Below are positions 6,492-16,063 of a stretch of DNA of 30,034 bases, in pieces. The notes beneath the pieces are model-generated. The model was not told the DNA's origin. It searched no databases and saw nothing but the letters and a program-made list of their open reading frames with translations. Positions within the stretch are counted from its first letter, which is position 1; each line of letters opens with the position of its first letter. The position numbers and the translations under genes are program-made. The stretch is from Burkholderiaceae bacterium (GTDB lineage Bacteria > Pseudomonadota > Gammaproteobacteria > Burkholderiales > Burkholderiaceae), in assembly GCA_030151165.1 (NCBI GenBank), contig JASLEM010000181.1, forward strand, positions 1 through 30,034, in the 5' to 3' direction.

Positions 6492-8717
6492 TCAGAAGCG
6501 GACGCTGCCCGTGATGCCGGCGAAGTAGGTGCGTCGCGGCGCCGGCTCGAAGTAGCGGCCGTTGCCTTCGTTGACGATCACCGAGCCGACGTAGCGGCGG
6601 TCGGTGACGTTGTCGACGCGCGCGTATGTCGACAGTTGCCACGCGCCGAGCGGCAGCAGGTAGCCGGCCGAGACGTTGGCCGTGACGAACGAGGCCGCCG
6701 CGTCGGAGTTCACGTCGTTCACCTCGACCCGGCTCAGCGCGCGCGCCTCGATGCCCGCACGCCAACCGCGCGGCGGCGCCCACTGCAGCGCGGCGGACAA
6801 CGCGTTGCGCGCGACGCCCGGCAGCCGGTTGCCCGACGCGATCGGCGTGGCCGGGGTCGCGCAGGGCGTCGTGGTGCAGGAGAGGAACGCGTCGGTGTAC
6901 TGGGCGTCGAGCAGCGTGTACGCGGCCTGCACGCTGAGGTCGTTCGGCAGCTGCTTCGCCCATTCGAGCTCGAGCCCGAGCCGCCGCGTCGACGCGACGT
7001 TCTGGTAAGTCGAGCGGCCGCCGACATTCGACAGCGTCACGATCTCGTTGGTGGTGCGCGTCGCGAAGACCGCGGCGGTGAGGTCGCCGAAGGTGTCCGA
7101 CTGCGTTTTCACGCCCAGCTCGCCGCTGTTGCTGCGCGCGGGCTTCAGGTCGAAGTTCAGGCCGGTCTGGCCGTTCGGGCGGTAGCCGAGCTCGTTGAGC
7201 GTCGGCGTCTCGAACCCGCGGCCGGCGGTGGCGTAGAGGTGCACGCCGGGCTGCAGCGCGTAGAGCACGCCCAGCACCGGCAGCGTCGCCGCGTAGCTCG
7301 CGCGGCCGCTGTCGTCGGGGTTGGCACCGACGATGTACTCGTCGTGCGAGACGAAGCGCACGCTGCTGCGGCGCACGCCGGCGTTCAGCGTCCACGCGTC
7401 GGTCGGGCGCCATTCGGCCTGCAGGTACGGGTCGAGATCCTGCACGTCGTTGATCTCGTCGCGCCGCAGCGCGCCTTGCACGCCGAGCACCTGGGCGCTG
7501 CCGGTGCCGGTGAAGTTCTGGTACCCCTCCCGGTGTTCGCGCAGCTTGTCCCACGCGAGGCCGCCGACCAGCGACCAGCGCTGCGGCCCCAGCGTGCCCT
7601 TCGTCGTCCAGCGGACGTCCGTGCCGTCGTAGTCGCGGCCGAGCGTGATCTCGCCGCCGGGGTTCAGCGGGTTGGCCTGCGACGCGACGGGGATCGACTG
7701 GAACTGCGTCGTGCTGCGGTGGCCGCCGTAGACCATCGCGCGCAACGCGTTGTCGGCGTCGACGCGCAGGTCGTAGATCAGGCCGCCCTGCGTCTGCGAG
7801 AGCGTCTTGCGCGTGTTGAACTGCGTGGCCGACGGGTCGGCGGCGCGCGGGTCGGCCTGCAGCTCCGCGCGGCTCAGGCCCAGCGCGTCCTGCGCGTAGG
7901 GCAGCTGCACGGCGTTGCCGACGACCGTCAGCTTGGCGCCTTCGCCCAGCCGGATGCCCAGCTTGACGTTCTCGATGTCGCGATCCGCGGCGCTGTGGTC
8001 GCGGTCGCCGTCGGTGCCGAAGTGGGACAGGCTCACCACGTAGTCGAGCCCGCCCTGCGCGCCCGTGAGCTTGCCGTCGTAGCGCAGCGCGCCGTTGCTG
8101 CCGCCGCCGGCGCCGAACGTCCACTTCGGCGCGCCGGCGCCGTCCTCGGTGAACACCTGCAGCACGCCGCCGGACGAGTTGCCGTACAGCGCCGAGAACG
8201 GTCCGCGCAGCACCTCGACCGCCGCGGCGGAGCCGAGGTCGACGTTGGAGATCTGGCCCTGGCCGTCCGGCATCGTCGCGGGGATGCCGTCGACGTACAG
8301 CCGCACGCCGCGGATGCCGAAGGTCGAGCGCGTGCCGAAGCCGCGCACCGAGATCTGCACGTCCTGCGCGTAGTTCTGGCGGTCGCGCGCGAGCAGGCCT
8401 GGCACGCCGGCCAGGGTCTCGGAGATGTTGATGCCGGGGCGCGTGTCGGTGTCGGGCGACAGCGTGACGAGGTCGATCGACGCGGGCACGTCGAAGGCCG
8501 GCGTCGCGACGCGCGTCGCGGTGATCGTGACGGCCTGCGCGGGCGCGGCGGCCTGTGGCGCGGGCACCGCGGCGGGCGTCTGCGCGCCGCACAGCGCCGC
8601 GGTCGCGCTCGCCAGGGCCGTCGCGGTCTTCAGCGGCCACGCCCTCGCGCGCGCGTGGCGAGTGACGCGCGCCCGCGCGGCGCCGATCCCGGGCCCGACC
8701 TCGAACTGCCTCGCCAT
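6492..8717 (-). CDS. pqqU: TonB-dependent outer-membrane receptor, probable PQQ receptor (PqqU/YncD-like)
   Basis: A 741-residue outer-membrane beta-barrel with N-terminal plug. From memory of E. coli YncD, now called PqqU, the match is striking: PGINISETLAGVPGL, RQNYAQDVQISVRGFGTRS, YVDGIPATMPDGQGQ, VEVLRGPFSALYGNSSGGV, AGRGFETPTLNEL and, near the end, YVGSVIVNEGNGRYFEP. PqqU imports pyrroloquinoline quinone using TonB energy. The adjacent PQQ-type dehydrogenase makes this function plausible here. A TonB box-like AVTITATR follows the export signal. The annotated N-terminus is odd: about 30 Arg/Ala-rich residues precede the hydrophobic stretch, so the true start may lie downstream. ATG 8717 has a GGAAGG site. 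The gene converges with the activator gene; the stops are 28 bp apart. Confidence 0.8.
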   Translation of the reverse strand: MARQFEVGPGIGAARARVTRHARARAWPLKTATALASATAALCGAQTPAAVPAPQAAAPAQAVTITATRVATPAFDVPASIDLVTLSPDTDTRPGINISETLAGVPGLLARDRQNYAQDVQISVRGFGTRSTFGIRGVRLYVDGIPATMPDGQGQISNVDLGSAAAVEVLRGPFSALYGNSSGGVLQVFTEDGAGAPKWTFGAGGGSNGALRYDGKLTGAQGGLDYVVSLSHFGTDGDRDHSAADRDIENVKLGIRLGEGAKLTVVGNAVQLPYAQDALGLSRAELQADPRAADPSATQFNTRKTLSQTQGGLIYDLRVDADNALRAMVYGGHRSTTQFQSIPVASQANPLNPGGEITLGRDYDGTDVRWTTKGTLGPQRWSLVGGLAWDKLREHREGYQNFTGTGSAQVLGVQGALRRDEINDVQDLDPYLQAEWRPTDAWTLNAGVRRSSVRFVSHDEYIVGANPDDSGRASYAATLPVLGVLYALQPGVHLYATAGRGFETPTLNELGYRPNGQTGLNFDLKPARSNSGELGVKTQSDTFGDLTAAVFATRTTNEIVTLSNVGGRSTYQNVASTRRLGLELEWAKQLPNDLSVQAAYTLLDAQYTDAFLSCTTTPCATPATPIASGNRLPGVARNALSAALQWAPPRGWRAGIEARALSRVEVNDVNSDAAASFVTANVSAGYLLPLGAWQLSTYARVDNVTDRRYVGSVIVNEGNGRYFEPAPRRTYFAGITGSVRF

Positions 8718-8839
8718 CGCCGCCTTCCGTTGCCGTCGAAGGGGCGCAGCATACGCCGGCTCGGCCCTGCGCCGCACGCGGTGCGCGATCAAAGCCCACA
8801 ATGGCGCGTCGCCCACCACGCGCGCCCCGCGCCGCCGCC

Positions 8840-9499
8840 ATGAAGAAAGCCCTCGTCTTCGGAGCCACCGGGTTCATCGGCTCGCAGCTGCTGCCCCTGC
8901 TGCTCGCGAGCGCCGACTACGACCGCGTCACGATCGTCGTCCGCCGCGACCCCGGCCTGGCGCACGCGAAGCTCGTGACGCTCGTCGGCGACCTCGACAC
9001 GCTGCCCACGCTGGCCGACCGCATCGACGTGGACGACGTCTTCATCGCGCTCGGCACGACCAAGGCCAAGGTGCCCGACGAGGCCGCGTACTACCGCGTC
9101 GACCACGACTACCCGGTGCAGGCCGCGACGCTCGCGAAGGCGCGCGGCGCGACGGGCGTGTTCCTCGTGTCGGCCGTCGGCGCGAACGCGCGCTCGTCGG
9201 TGTTCTATGTCCGGACGAAGGGCGAGGCCGAGCGCGACGTCATCGCCCTCGGCCTGCCGCGCACGCATGTCTTCCGGCCGTCGATGCTGCTGGGGCAGCG
9301 CGAGGAGCACCGGCCGCTCGAGCGCTTCGTGCTCGCCGTGTGGCCCGCCGTCGAGTGGCTCTTCGTCGGCGGCGCCCGCAAGTACCGCGGCATCGCGGGC
9401 GCGGACGTCGCGCGGGCGATGGCGCGCGCGGCGAAGGACGGCGCGGCCGGCGTCCACGTGCACGAGTGGGCCGGCATGAAGGCGCTCGCGGCGGGTTGA
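8840..9499 (+). CDS. NAD(P)-binding Rossmann oxidoreductase (atypical SDR, HTATIP2/NmrA-like)
   Basis: A 219-residue cytoplasmic protein. The N-terminus KKALVFGATGFIGSQLLPLL is a classic dinucleotide-binding beta-alpha-beta motif (GATGFIG, residues about 8-14). Further landmarks are FIALGTTKAKVPDEAAYYRVD, FLVSAVGANARSS and the YVRTK sequence, which has the Tyr-x-x-x-Lys spacing of short-chain dehydrogenases. The overall pattern is that of small TIP30/HTATIP2-like proteins, common in proteobacteria and mostly of unknown substrate. No Shine-Dalgarno sequence is evident before ATG 8840; another in-frame ATG at 8801 adds an Arg/Pro-rich stretch and is less likely. It is divergent from the receptor gene with a 122-bp gap. 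Confidence 0.85.
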   Translation: MKKALVFGATGFIGSQLLPLLLASADYDRVTIVVRRDPGLAHAKLVTLVGDLDTLPTLADRIDVDDVFIALGTTKAKVPDEAAYYRVDHDYPVQAATLAKARGATGVFLVSAVGANARSSVFYVRTKGEAERDVIALGLPRTHVFRPSMLLGQREEHRPLERFVLAVWPAVEWLFVGGARKYRGIAGADVARAMARAAKDGAAGVHVHEWAGMKALAAG

Positions 9500-9521
9500 G
9501 CCGGCGCGCGATCCCGGGCGA

Positions 9522-10493
9522 TCAGACGGATCGGCTTTCCCGCGTGTTCTGCCAGGCGTCCGGGATGAAGCCGGACGGGAAGAATTCGTTCGGCGAATCG
9601 AACAGGAAGGCGTCTTCGGCTTCCGTGTAGTCCGTGATGATCGGGAAGCGCCGGCCGGCATGCTGGCGGACGGCGACCGTGACTTCGTTGGAGGTCACGG
9701 CCTTGACGCTGCCTTCGCGGGGCTTGATGGGTTTCGAGTCGTTGAGGATCGACTGGTATTCGACGGCGGCCGTGAGCGCGCGCCGCTCGGTCTTCTCGGT
9801 GAGCGTGCCGTCCTTGCTCTGCCAGCCGTACTTGAACTTGGGCTGTTCGCCCGGCTTCGAGACGTCGTACGGCCCGGCGCCCATGTCCTTGCCTTCGGCG
9901 AGCTTCGGCCGTGTCATGCGATGGCGGATGAACTTGACGATGTGCTGCAGCACGGGGTCGCGCTGCTGCTGCGCGATCACCTTCAGCACGTTGTAGAGAC
10001 CAACGTCGTCCTCGTGCGGCAGCGCCAGGAAGATCACGCGCCAATCCTTCTTCTCTCCGGTAAGGCTCCAGCGCAGCTGGCCCTTGACCGTCAGGTACTT
10101 GGGGTTGAGCAGGGACGCGCTCAGGTCGAACAGCCCGAGGGCGTACTTGTTCTTGATGCCCTGCGGATTGACGCCGCTGAAGTTCGCCGGGTTCGCGCGC
10201 GTCGCGAGCGAATCCACGCCCACCGCGTACTTGACGCCGGGATACTTGATCTTGGGCGCCGTGTGGCCAACCCCGCGCTTGGCCTCCATGTCGTACTCCC
10301 AGGACGGTGGCCGCTGGGTGATGCAGAGGCGGCTTTCGCGGAAGGCGGCCAGGAACGTGTCCTGTTCCTCCCAGCTCTTGTAGGCGCTCCACCACGTCCA
10401 GATCGCCCGGGTCAGGTCGGACTTTGAAACGGCGCCCGACTCGGATTTCATCAGGAGGTCGAAGACCTTGTCCCGGGCGATGTCCACGAGCAT
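9522..10493 (-). CDS. Hypothetical protein, 323 aa, no recognised family
   Basis: A soluble protein without signal peptide or membrane segments. The N-terminus (MLVDIARDKVFDLLMKSESGAVSKSDLTRAIWTWWSAYKSWEEQD) reads as a compact helical domain. The middle is rich in Lys, Tyr and aromatic residues (WEYDMEAKRG, KYPGVKYAVGVDS), and the rest looks alpha/beta. Its amino-acid make-up (many Lys, Asn, Gln, Trp) and less GC-biased codons differ from the Ala/Arg-rich neighbours, which hints at a separate origin. The last residues (DAFLFDSPNEFFPSGFIPDAWQNT) are acidic and aromatic. An AAAGG sequence lies upstream of ATG 10493. It stands alone, convergent with the oxidoreductase gene. It could be an accessory or mobile-element cargo protein; no function is proposed. 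Confidence 0.75.
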   Translation of the reverse strand: MLVDIARDKVFDLLMKSESGAVSKSDLTRAIWTWWSAYKSWEEQDTFLAAFRESRLCITQRPPSWEYDMEAKRGVGHTAPKIKYPGVKYAVGVDSLATRANPANFSGVNPQGIKNKYALGLFDLSASLLNPKYLTVKGQLRWSLTGEKKDWRVIFLALPHEDDVGLYNVLKVIAQQQRDPVLQHIVKFIRHRMTRPKLAEGKDMGAGPYDVSKPGEQPKFKYGWQSKDGTLTEKTERRALTAAVEYQSILNDSKPIKPREGSVKAVTSNEVTVAVRQHAGRRFPIITDYTEAEDAFLFDSPNEFFPSGFIPDAWQNTRESRSV

Positions 10494-10656
10494 GTTGGGC
10501 GCCTTTCACGTTGAAGGCCGGCGCGCCCGGGGGCCGCGCGAATGGCGGACGCCACCAGCCGATGCCGCAGAAGATACGCGGCGCGCAACGCCGGGACAAG
10601 CCGGCGACGCCTTCACGATAGGGGTACCCGCACCCGTTCGCACGCTGGCGCGCGCC
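10494..10656. other. Intergenic region, no gene seen
   Basis: A 163-bp GC-rich gap between two minus-strand genes. It contains the short leader of the 323-aa protein gene. No convincing promoter, terminator or small gene was recognised. Confidence 0.4.
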
Positions 10657-10854
10657 TCAGCGCCAAGCCGCCTTCATGAACGCGATGCTGGCGCTGTGCT
10701 CGCCCAGCCGGCGCAGCGCGCCCGCGTGCCGGGCGGAGGCGGCCTCGGCGAGCGCGACCTGGTGATGCGCGAGCGCCTGCGTGGCGGCGACGTTGCCGGC
10801 GCTGATGGCGGCGGCGAGCAGGAGCGCCGCGGCGCGTGCGGTGGATTCGGTCAT
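10657..10854 (-). CDS. Small Ala-rich secreted or membrane-associated protein, 65 aa
   Basis: Short gene with a strong AAGGAG Shine-Dalgarno site eight bases before ATG 10854. The N-terminus (MTESTARAAALLLAAAISAGNVAATQALA) looks like a signal peptide or single membrane helix; the rest is a short amphipathic helix (HHQVALAEAASARHAGALRRLGEH) ending KAAWR. No family is recognised. It follows the DUF1127 gene by about 52 bp on the same strand, so the two probably share the transcript that starts opposite the LysR gene. The strong ribosome site and consistent third-base GC support a real gene. Confidence 0.65.
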   Translation of the reverse strand: MTESTARAAALLLAAAISAGNVAATQALAHHQVALAEAASARHAGALRRLGEHSASIAFMKAAWR

Positions 10855-10906
10855 GGAGGACTCCTTGAGGTGGATCGGGTGGGGCCGCGGGCGGCGTCGA
10901 CGCGGC

Positions 10907-11136
10907 TCACAGGCTGCGCCAGCGGTCGGGGCCGGCGGCCTGGCGCCAGGCCTCGCGCAGTTCGGCCTGCGCGCGCAGCGTCTGCGAGGCGCCGATGTCG
11001 GCGAGCGTGCGGGCGTCGAGCTCGCGGAGACCGGGCGCGACGAGCCAGGCGGCGATGCGGTGGGCGAGGCGGCGGGCGGCGCCGGGGCGACGGCCGGACG
11101 TGACGCCCGGCGCCTTGTGGACAGGAGGGTGGTCAT
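10907..11136 (-). pseudogene. DUF1127-family small protein; start unclear, possible frameshift
   Basis: The frame ending at TGA 10907-10909 encodes RRLAHRIAAWLVAPGLRE, then LDARTLADIGASQTLRAQAE and LREAWRQAAGPDRWRSL. This is the typical short, arginine-rich DUF1127 layout with the L-x-D-I-G core. DUF1127 proteins are small, and some have been linked to RNA binding, stress or phosphate metabolism. Reading upstream in that frame gives no ATG, GTG or TTG before an in-frame stop. An ATG at 11136 opens in a different frame and would need a one-base insertion, or a two-base deletion, before about 11100 to join it. Either a recent frameshift, a sequencing error or a non-standard start explains this. 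It is divergent from the GcvA-type LysR gene. Confidence 0.55.
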
Positions 11137-11200
11137 GGCAGTGGGTGCGTTGGTGTTGTCGGTTCAGTCAGGTTATGACCGACGATTCGCCATGAAAAGC

Positions 11201-11229
11201 GATATAAACAGGCGAGATTGGTAAGCCAA
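11201..11229 (-). promoter_or_regulatory. Promoter of the DUF1127 transcript with overlapping LysR-type site
   Basis: On the minus strand TTGGCT (11224-11229) and TATATC (11201-11206) are separated by 17 bp, a good -35/-10 pair. The -35 box lies within the inverted repeat TTGG-ctta-CCAA, which also fits the T-N11-A pattern bound by LysR regulators (11218-11230). The LysR gene begins 20 bp away on the other strand, so this short gap could serve both autoregulation and control of the DUF1127 transcript. Confidence 0.55.
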
Positions 11230-11249
11230 ACTGACCGAATGAGCCGCCC

Positions 11250-12170
11250 ATGTCCAAGATCCCGCTCAACGTCCTGCCGACCTTCGTGGCCGCCGCCAGG
11301 CACCAGAACCTGCGCCAGGCGGCCGAGGAACTGCACCTCACGCACAGCGCCGTGAGCCAGCAGATCGCCGGGCTCGAGGAGCGGCTCGGCTTCGCGCTGT
11401 TCGATCGCGTGGGGCGCGGCATCGTGCTGAACGACGCGGGTCAGGCGCTGCTGCGCAACGTCGGGCCGGCGCTCGAGCGCATCCAGGAGGGCGTGCACGC
11501 GGCGACGGTCGCGGCCTGCGGCGACGGGCAGCCGCTGCGCATCACGATGATCCCGTCGTTCGCGCAGCGCTGGTTCCTGCCGCGGATGGCGAGCTGGCAT
11601 CGGCAGCATCCGGACATCCCGCTCGAGATCGACGCCACCTTCGAGACCGTCGACCTGCAGCGCGCCGGCTTCCACGCGGGCCTGCGCACCGGCGACGGCC
11701 CGTGGCCCGGCCTGGTCGCCGAGCGCCTCTACGACGGCCCGACGCCGCTGATCGCCGTCGGCTCGCCCGAGGCGGCGCGCCGGCTCGCGGGCAGGTCGCT
11801 GGACGCGATCGCACGCGAGCCGCTGCTCGGCGACCCGGAGGTCTGGGCCGACTGGTTCAAGGCCGCGGGCGTGGTGGCGAGCGCGTCGCCGGTCGCACGC
11901 TTCAACGACCTCAGCCTGATGCTGCAGGCCGCGGAGCAGGGGCTGGGCTTCGCGGTCGCGCGCGAGATGTTCGCGGCCGACGCGCTGCGCGCCGGGCGGC
12001 TCGTGAAGATCGGCGACGTCTCGTTCATCCGCGACGGCGTGTCGTCGCACAAGCTCGTGTATCCGGCCGGCCTGCAGGACTGGCCGCCGATCCAGGCGCT
12101 GCGCGCGTGGCTGCGCGCCGAGCTCGAGACGGCCGTGCAGCGTCTGCAGGCCGATTGCGACGACGCGTGA
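11250..12170 (+). CDS. LysR-family transcriptional regulator, GcvA-like
   Basis: A 306-residue cytoplasmic regulator. Residues 1-65 form the winged helix-turn-helix (FVAAARHQNLRQAAEELHLT, then HSAVSQQIAGLEERLGFALF), followed by a linker helix and an effector-binding domain (about 95-295) beginning PLRITMIPSFAQRWFLPRM. The opening PLNVLPTFVAAARHQNLRQAAEELHLT and the SFAQRWFLPR turn are typical of the GcvA subgroup. GcvA controls glycine cleavage in E. coli, but relatives control many different targets. It is divergent from the DUF1127/small protein pair, which is its most likely neighbour target. The ATG at 11250 matches the family's usual N-terminus; the ribosome site is weak. Confidence 0.9.
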   Translation: MSKIPLNVLPTFVAAARHQNLRQAAEELHLTHSAVSQQIAGLEERLGFALFDRVGRGIVLNDAGQALLRNVGPALERIQEGVHAATVAACGDGQPLRITMIPSFAQRWFLPRMASWHRQHPDIPLEIDATFETVDLQRAGFHAGLRTGDGPWPGLVAERLYDGPTPLIAVGSPEAARRLAGRSLDAIAREPLLGDPEVWADWFKAAGVVASASPVARFNDLSLMLQAAEQGLGFAVAREMFAADALRAGRLVKIGDVSFIRDGVSSHKLVYPAGLQDWPPIQALRAWLRAELETAVQRLQADCDDA

Positions 12171-12182
12171 GCCGTCGGCGGG

Positions 12183-14675
<2,493 letters not shown>

Positions 14676-14719
14676 CGCGGTTCCAGGTTCCAGGAGGCCC
14701 GACGGGCGGATTGAAGAGG

Positions 14720-15922
14720 TCAGGACGCTTCGGGCGTCGGCGCGGCGATAGGGGGGGCCGTATCGCCTGCGGCCGTCGACGCGGCGGCGCCGAACGCGAG
14801 CCGCGCGAACGGCATCGCGGCGATCGCGCAGGCGCCGAGGATCAGTCCGCAGCCCAGCGGGCCGGCCTGCGCGAGCAGCGTGCCCGCCAGCGCGGTGCCG
14901 ATCGCGACGCTGGTGAACGTGATGACGATGCTGCGCGCGACCAGCGAGCCGTCGGCGTCGAGCTCCGACAACCGCGCCGTGAGGAACGGCGTGATCGCAT
15001 AGAACGCGAGCGTCACGAACAGCTGCGACGTAAAGAAGCCGGCCCCCCCGGACGCGGCGAAAAACCAGACGACCGCCGCCGCCATCACCAGCTGCGCGGC
15101 CCAGAGGATGGGCAGCCGCAGCGCGTGGCTGCGGCGATGCGACGCGGCGAGGCAGCCGGCGAGGCCGATCACCGACGCGAGCGACAGCAGCAGGCCGCCC
15201 TGCGCCGTCGGCAGGCCGATGCGGTGGCCGTTGATGTCGGCGATCGCCCACTGGCCGGCGAGCACGCCGTAGACGAGGATCATCACGATCCAGATCGGCA
15301 CCAGCGTGCTCCAGCGAACCGCTTTGGCGCGGCGCGTCGGAACGGTGTCGGCATCGACCGCGTGCCGGCCCGCGCGTGCCGTCGGCACGGCGATCAGCGC
15401 GAACACCGCGGCGAACAGCGGGAACAGCCACGCGTCGGCCTCGTGCGGCAGGCACGCGGCGCCGACCAGCAGCGCGCCGTCGACGACGCCGCCGACCAGG
15501 ATGATCACGCCCCACGCGCGCTCGGCCGCCGAGCGGTTGGACAGGCTCGCCGCGACGACGACGAACAGCAACCCTTCGAACAGCCCCGCGACGCCGCGCG
15601 ACACGCCCACCGCCGCGATGGTCGGCCACCACGCGCCGGACGCCTGCGCGACGAGCGTGCCCAGCGTGCCGATCCACGCGCAGCGCCCCGGCGCGCGCGC
15701 GACGAGCCGCGGCAACAGCGCGCAGCTCACGGCGATGCCGGCGATCTCGAGGCCGGCCCAGCCGGTCGCCGCGTCCTCGCCGAGGCCGAAACGGCGCATC
15801 AGCATCGCGACGATCAGCGGCATCAGGATCGTGCCGTTGGTGGCCACCGCATAGGCGCACGCCAGCCGCAGGAGCGCGGCTCCTGAGAGGGCGGGTCGGG
15901 TCGCGGCGGCAGTCAAGGTCAT
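14720..15922 (-). CDS. MFS transporter, 12-helix inner-membrane permease
   Basis: A 400-residue integral inner-membrane protein with about 12 hydrophobic segments, a major-facilitator pattern (for example GTILMPLIVAMLMRRFGLGE in helix 1-2 and a charged central loop TARAGRHAVDADTVPTRRAKA around residues 195-220). The direction and substrate cannot be read from the sequence. It is the first gene of a two-gene operon with the TonB receptor, whose partner suggests uptake more than efflux. ATG 15922 gives a natural transporter N-terminus; an in-frame upstream ATG adds a Cys-rich stretch lying inside the promoter region and is unlikely. Transcription probably starts from the promoter at 15979-16008, under the control of the divergent TetR regulator. 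Confidence 0.85.
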   Translation of the reverse strand: MTLTAAATRPALSGAALLRLACAYAVATNGTILMPLIVAMLMRRFGLGEDAATGWAGLEIAGIAVSCALLPRLVARAPGRCAWIGTLGTLVAQASGAWWPTIAAVGVSRGVAGLFEGLLFVVVAASLSNRSAAERAWGVIILVGGVVDGALLVGAACLPHEADAWLFPLFAAVFALIAVPTARAGRHAVDADTVPTRRAKAVRWSTLVPIWIVMILVYGVLAGQWAIADINGHRIGLPTAQGGLLLSLASVIGLAGCLAASHRRSHALRLPILWAAQLVMAAAVVWFFAASGGAGFFTSQLFVTLAFYAITPFLTARLSELDADGSLVARSIVITFTSVAIGTALAGTLLAQAGPLGCGLILGACAIAAMPFARLAFGAAASTAAGDTAPPIAAPTPEAS

Positions 15923-15957
15923 GGGAGAAAACCTGGCCTCGTGGTTGTCATGTCCGC

Positions 15958-15986
15958 TTGAACATGAGCATTGATCACAATATAAT
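15958..15986 (+). promoter_or_regulatory. Promoter of the TetR-aldolase-oxidase operon
   Basis: TTGAAC (15958-15963), 17 bp, then a perfect TATAAT (15981-15986) on the plus strand. It directs transcription toward the TetR gene, with an untranslated leader of roughly 65 nt. It overlaps both palindromic operator candidates. Confidence 0.75.
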
Positions 15987-16001
15987 GTGAGCATCGATCA
16001 C
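15964..16001. promoter_or_regulatory. Two palindromic operators between the divergent operons, probable TetR sites
   Basis: Two near-identical 15-bp sites, ATGAGCATTGATCAC (15964-15978) and GTGAGCATCGATCAC (15987-16001), lie in direct orientation with centres 23 bp apart. Each is a palindrome of the type RTGA-N7-TCAC. They flank the TATAAT core and cover parts of both divergent promoters. The position beside a TetR gene makes TetR the expected ligand, with repression of both directions as the simplest model. Confidence 0.75.
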
Positions 16002-16008
16002 GTGTCAA
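15979..16008 (-). promoter_or_regulatory. Promoter of the MFS-TonB receptor operon
   Basis: On the minus strand a perfect TTGACA (16003-16008) is followed after 18 bp by TATATT (15979-15984), or after 17 bp by TTATAT. The start point would lie about 50 nt before the MFS transporter ATG. It shares the AT-rich core with the opposing promoter. Confidence 0.7.
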
Positions 16009-16033
16009 CGGCGTGAACGCCAGGGAAAGCCCC

Positions 16034-16063
16034 ATGCAACTGATGACCGGAACGGCGCGATGA
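16034..16063 (+). CDS. Possible 9-codon leader ORF overlapping the TetR start
   Basis: ATG 16034 is preceded by AGGGAAAG and opens a nine-codon frame (MQLMTGTAR) whose TGA overlaps the TetR ATG as ATGA. The TetR start itself has only a weak ribosome site, so translation could depend on re-initiation from this leader. Conservation is unknown and the ORF may be incidental. Confidence 0.3.
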   Translation: MQLMTGTAR

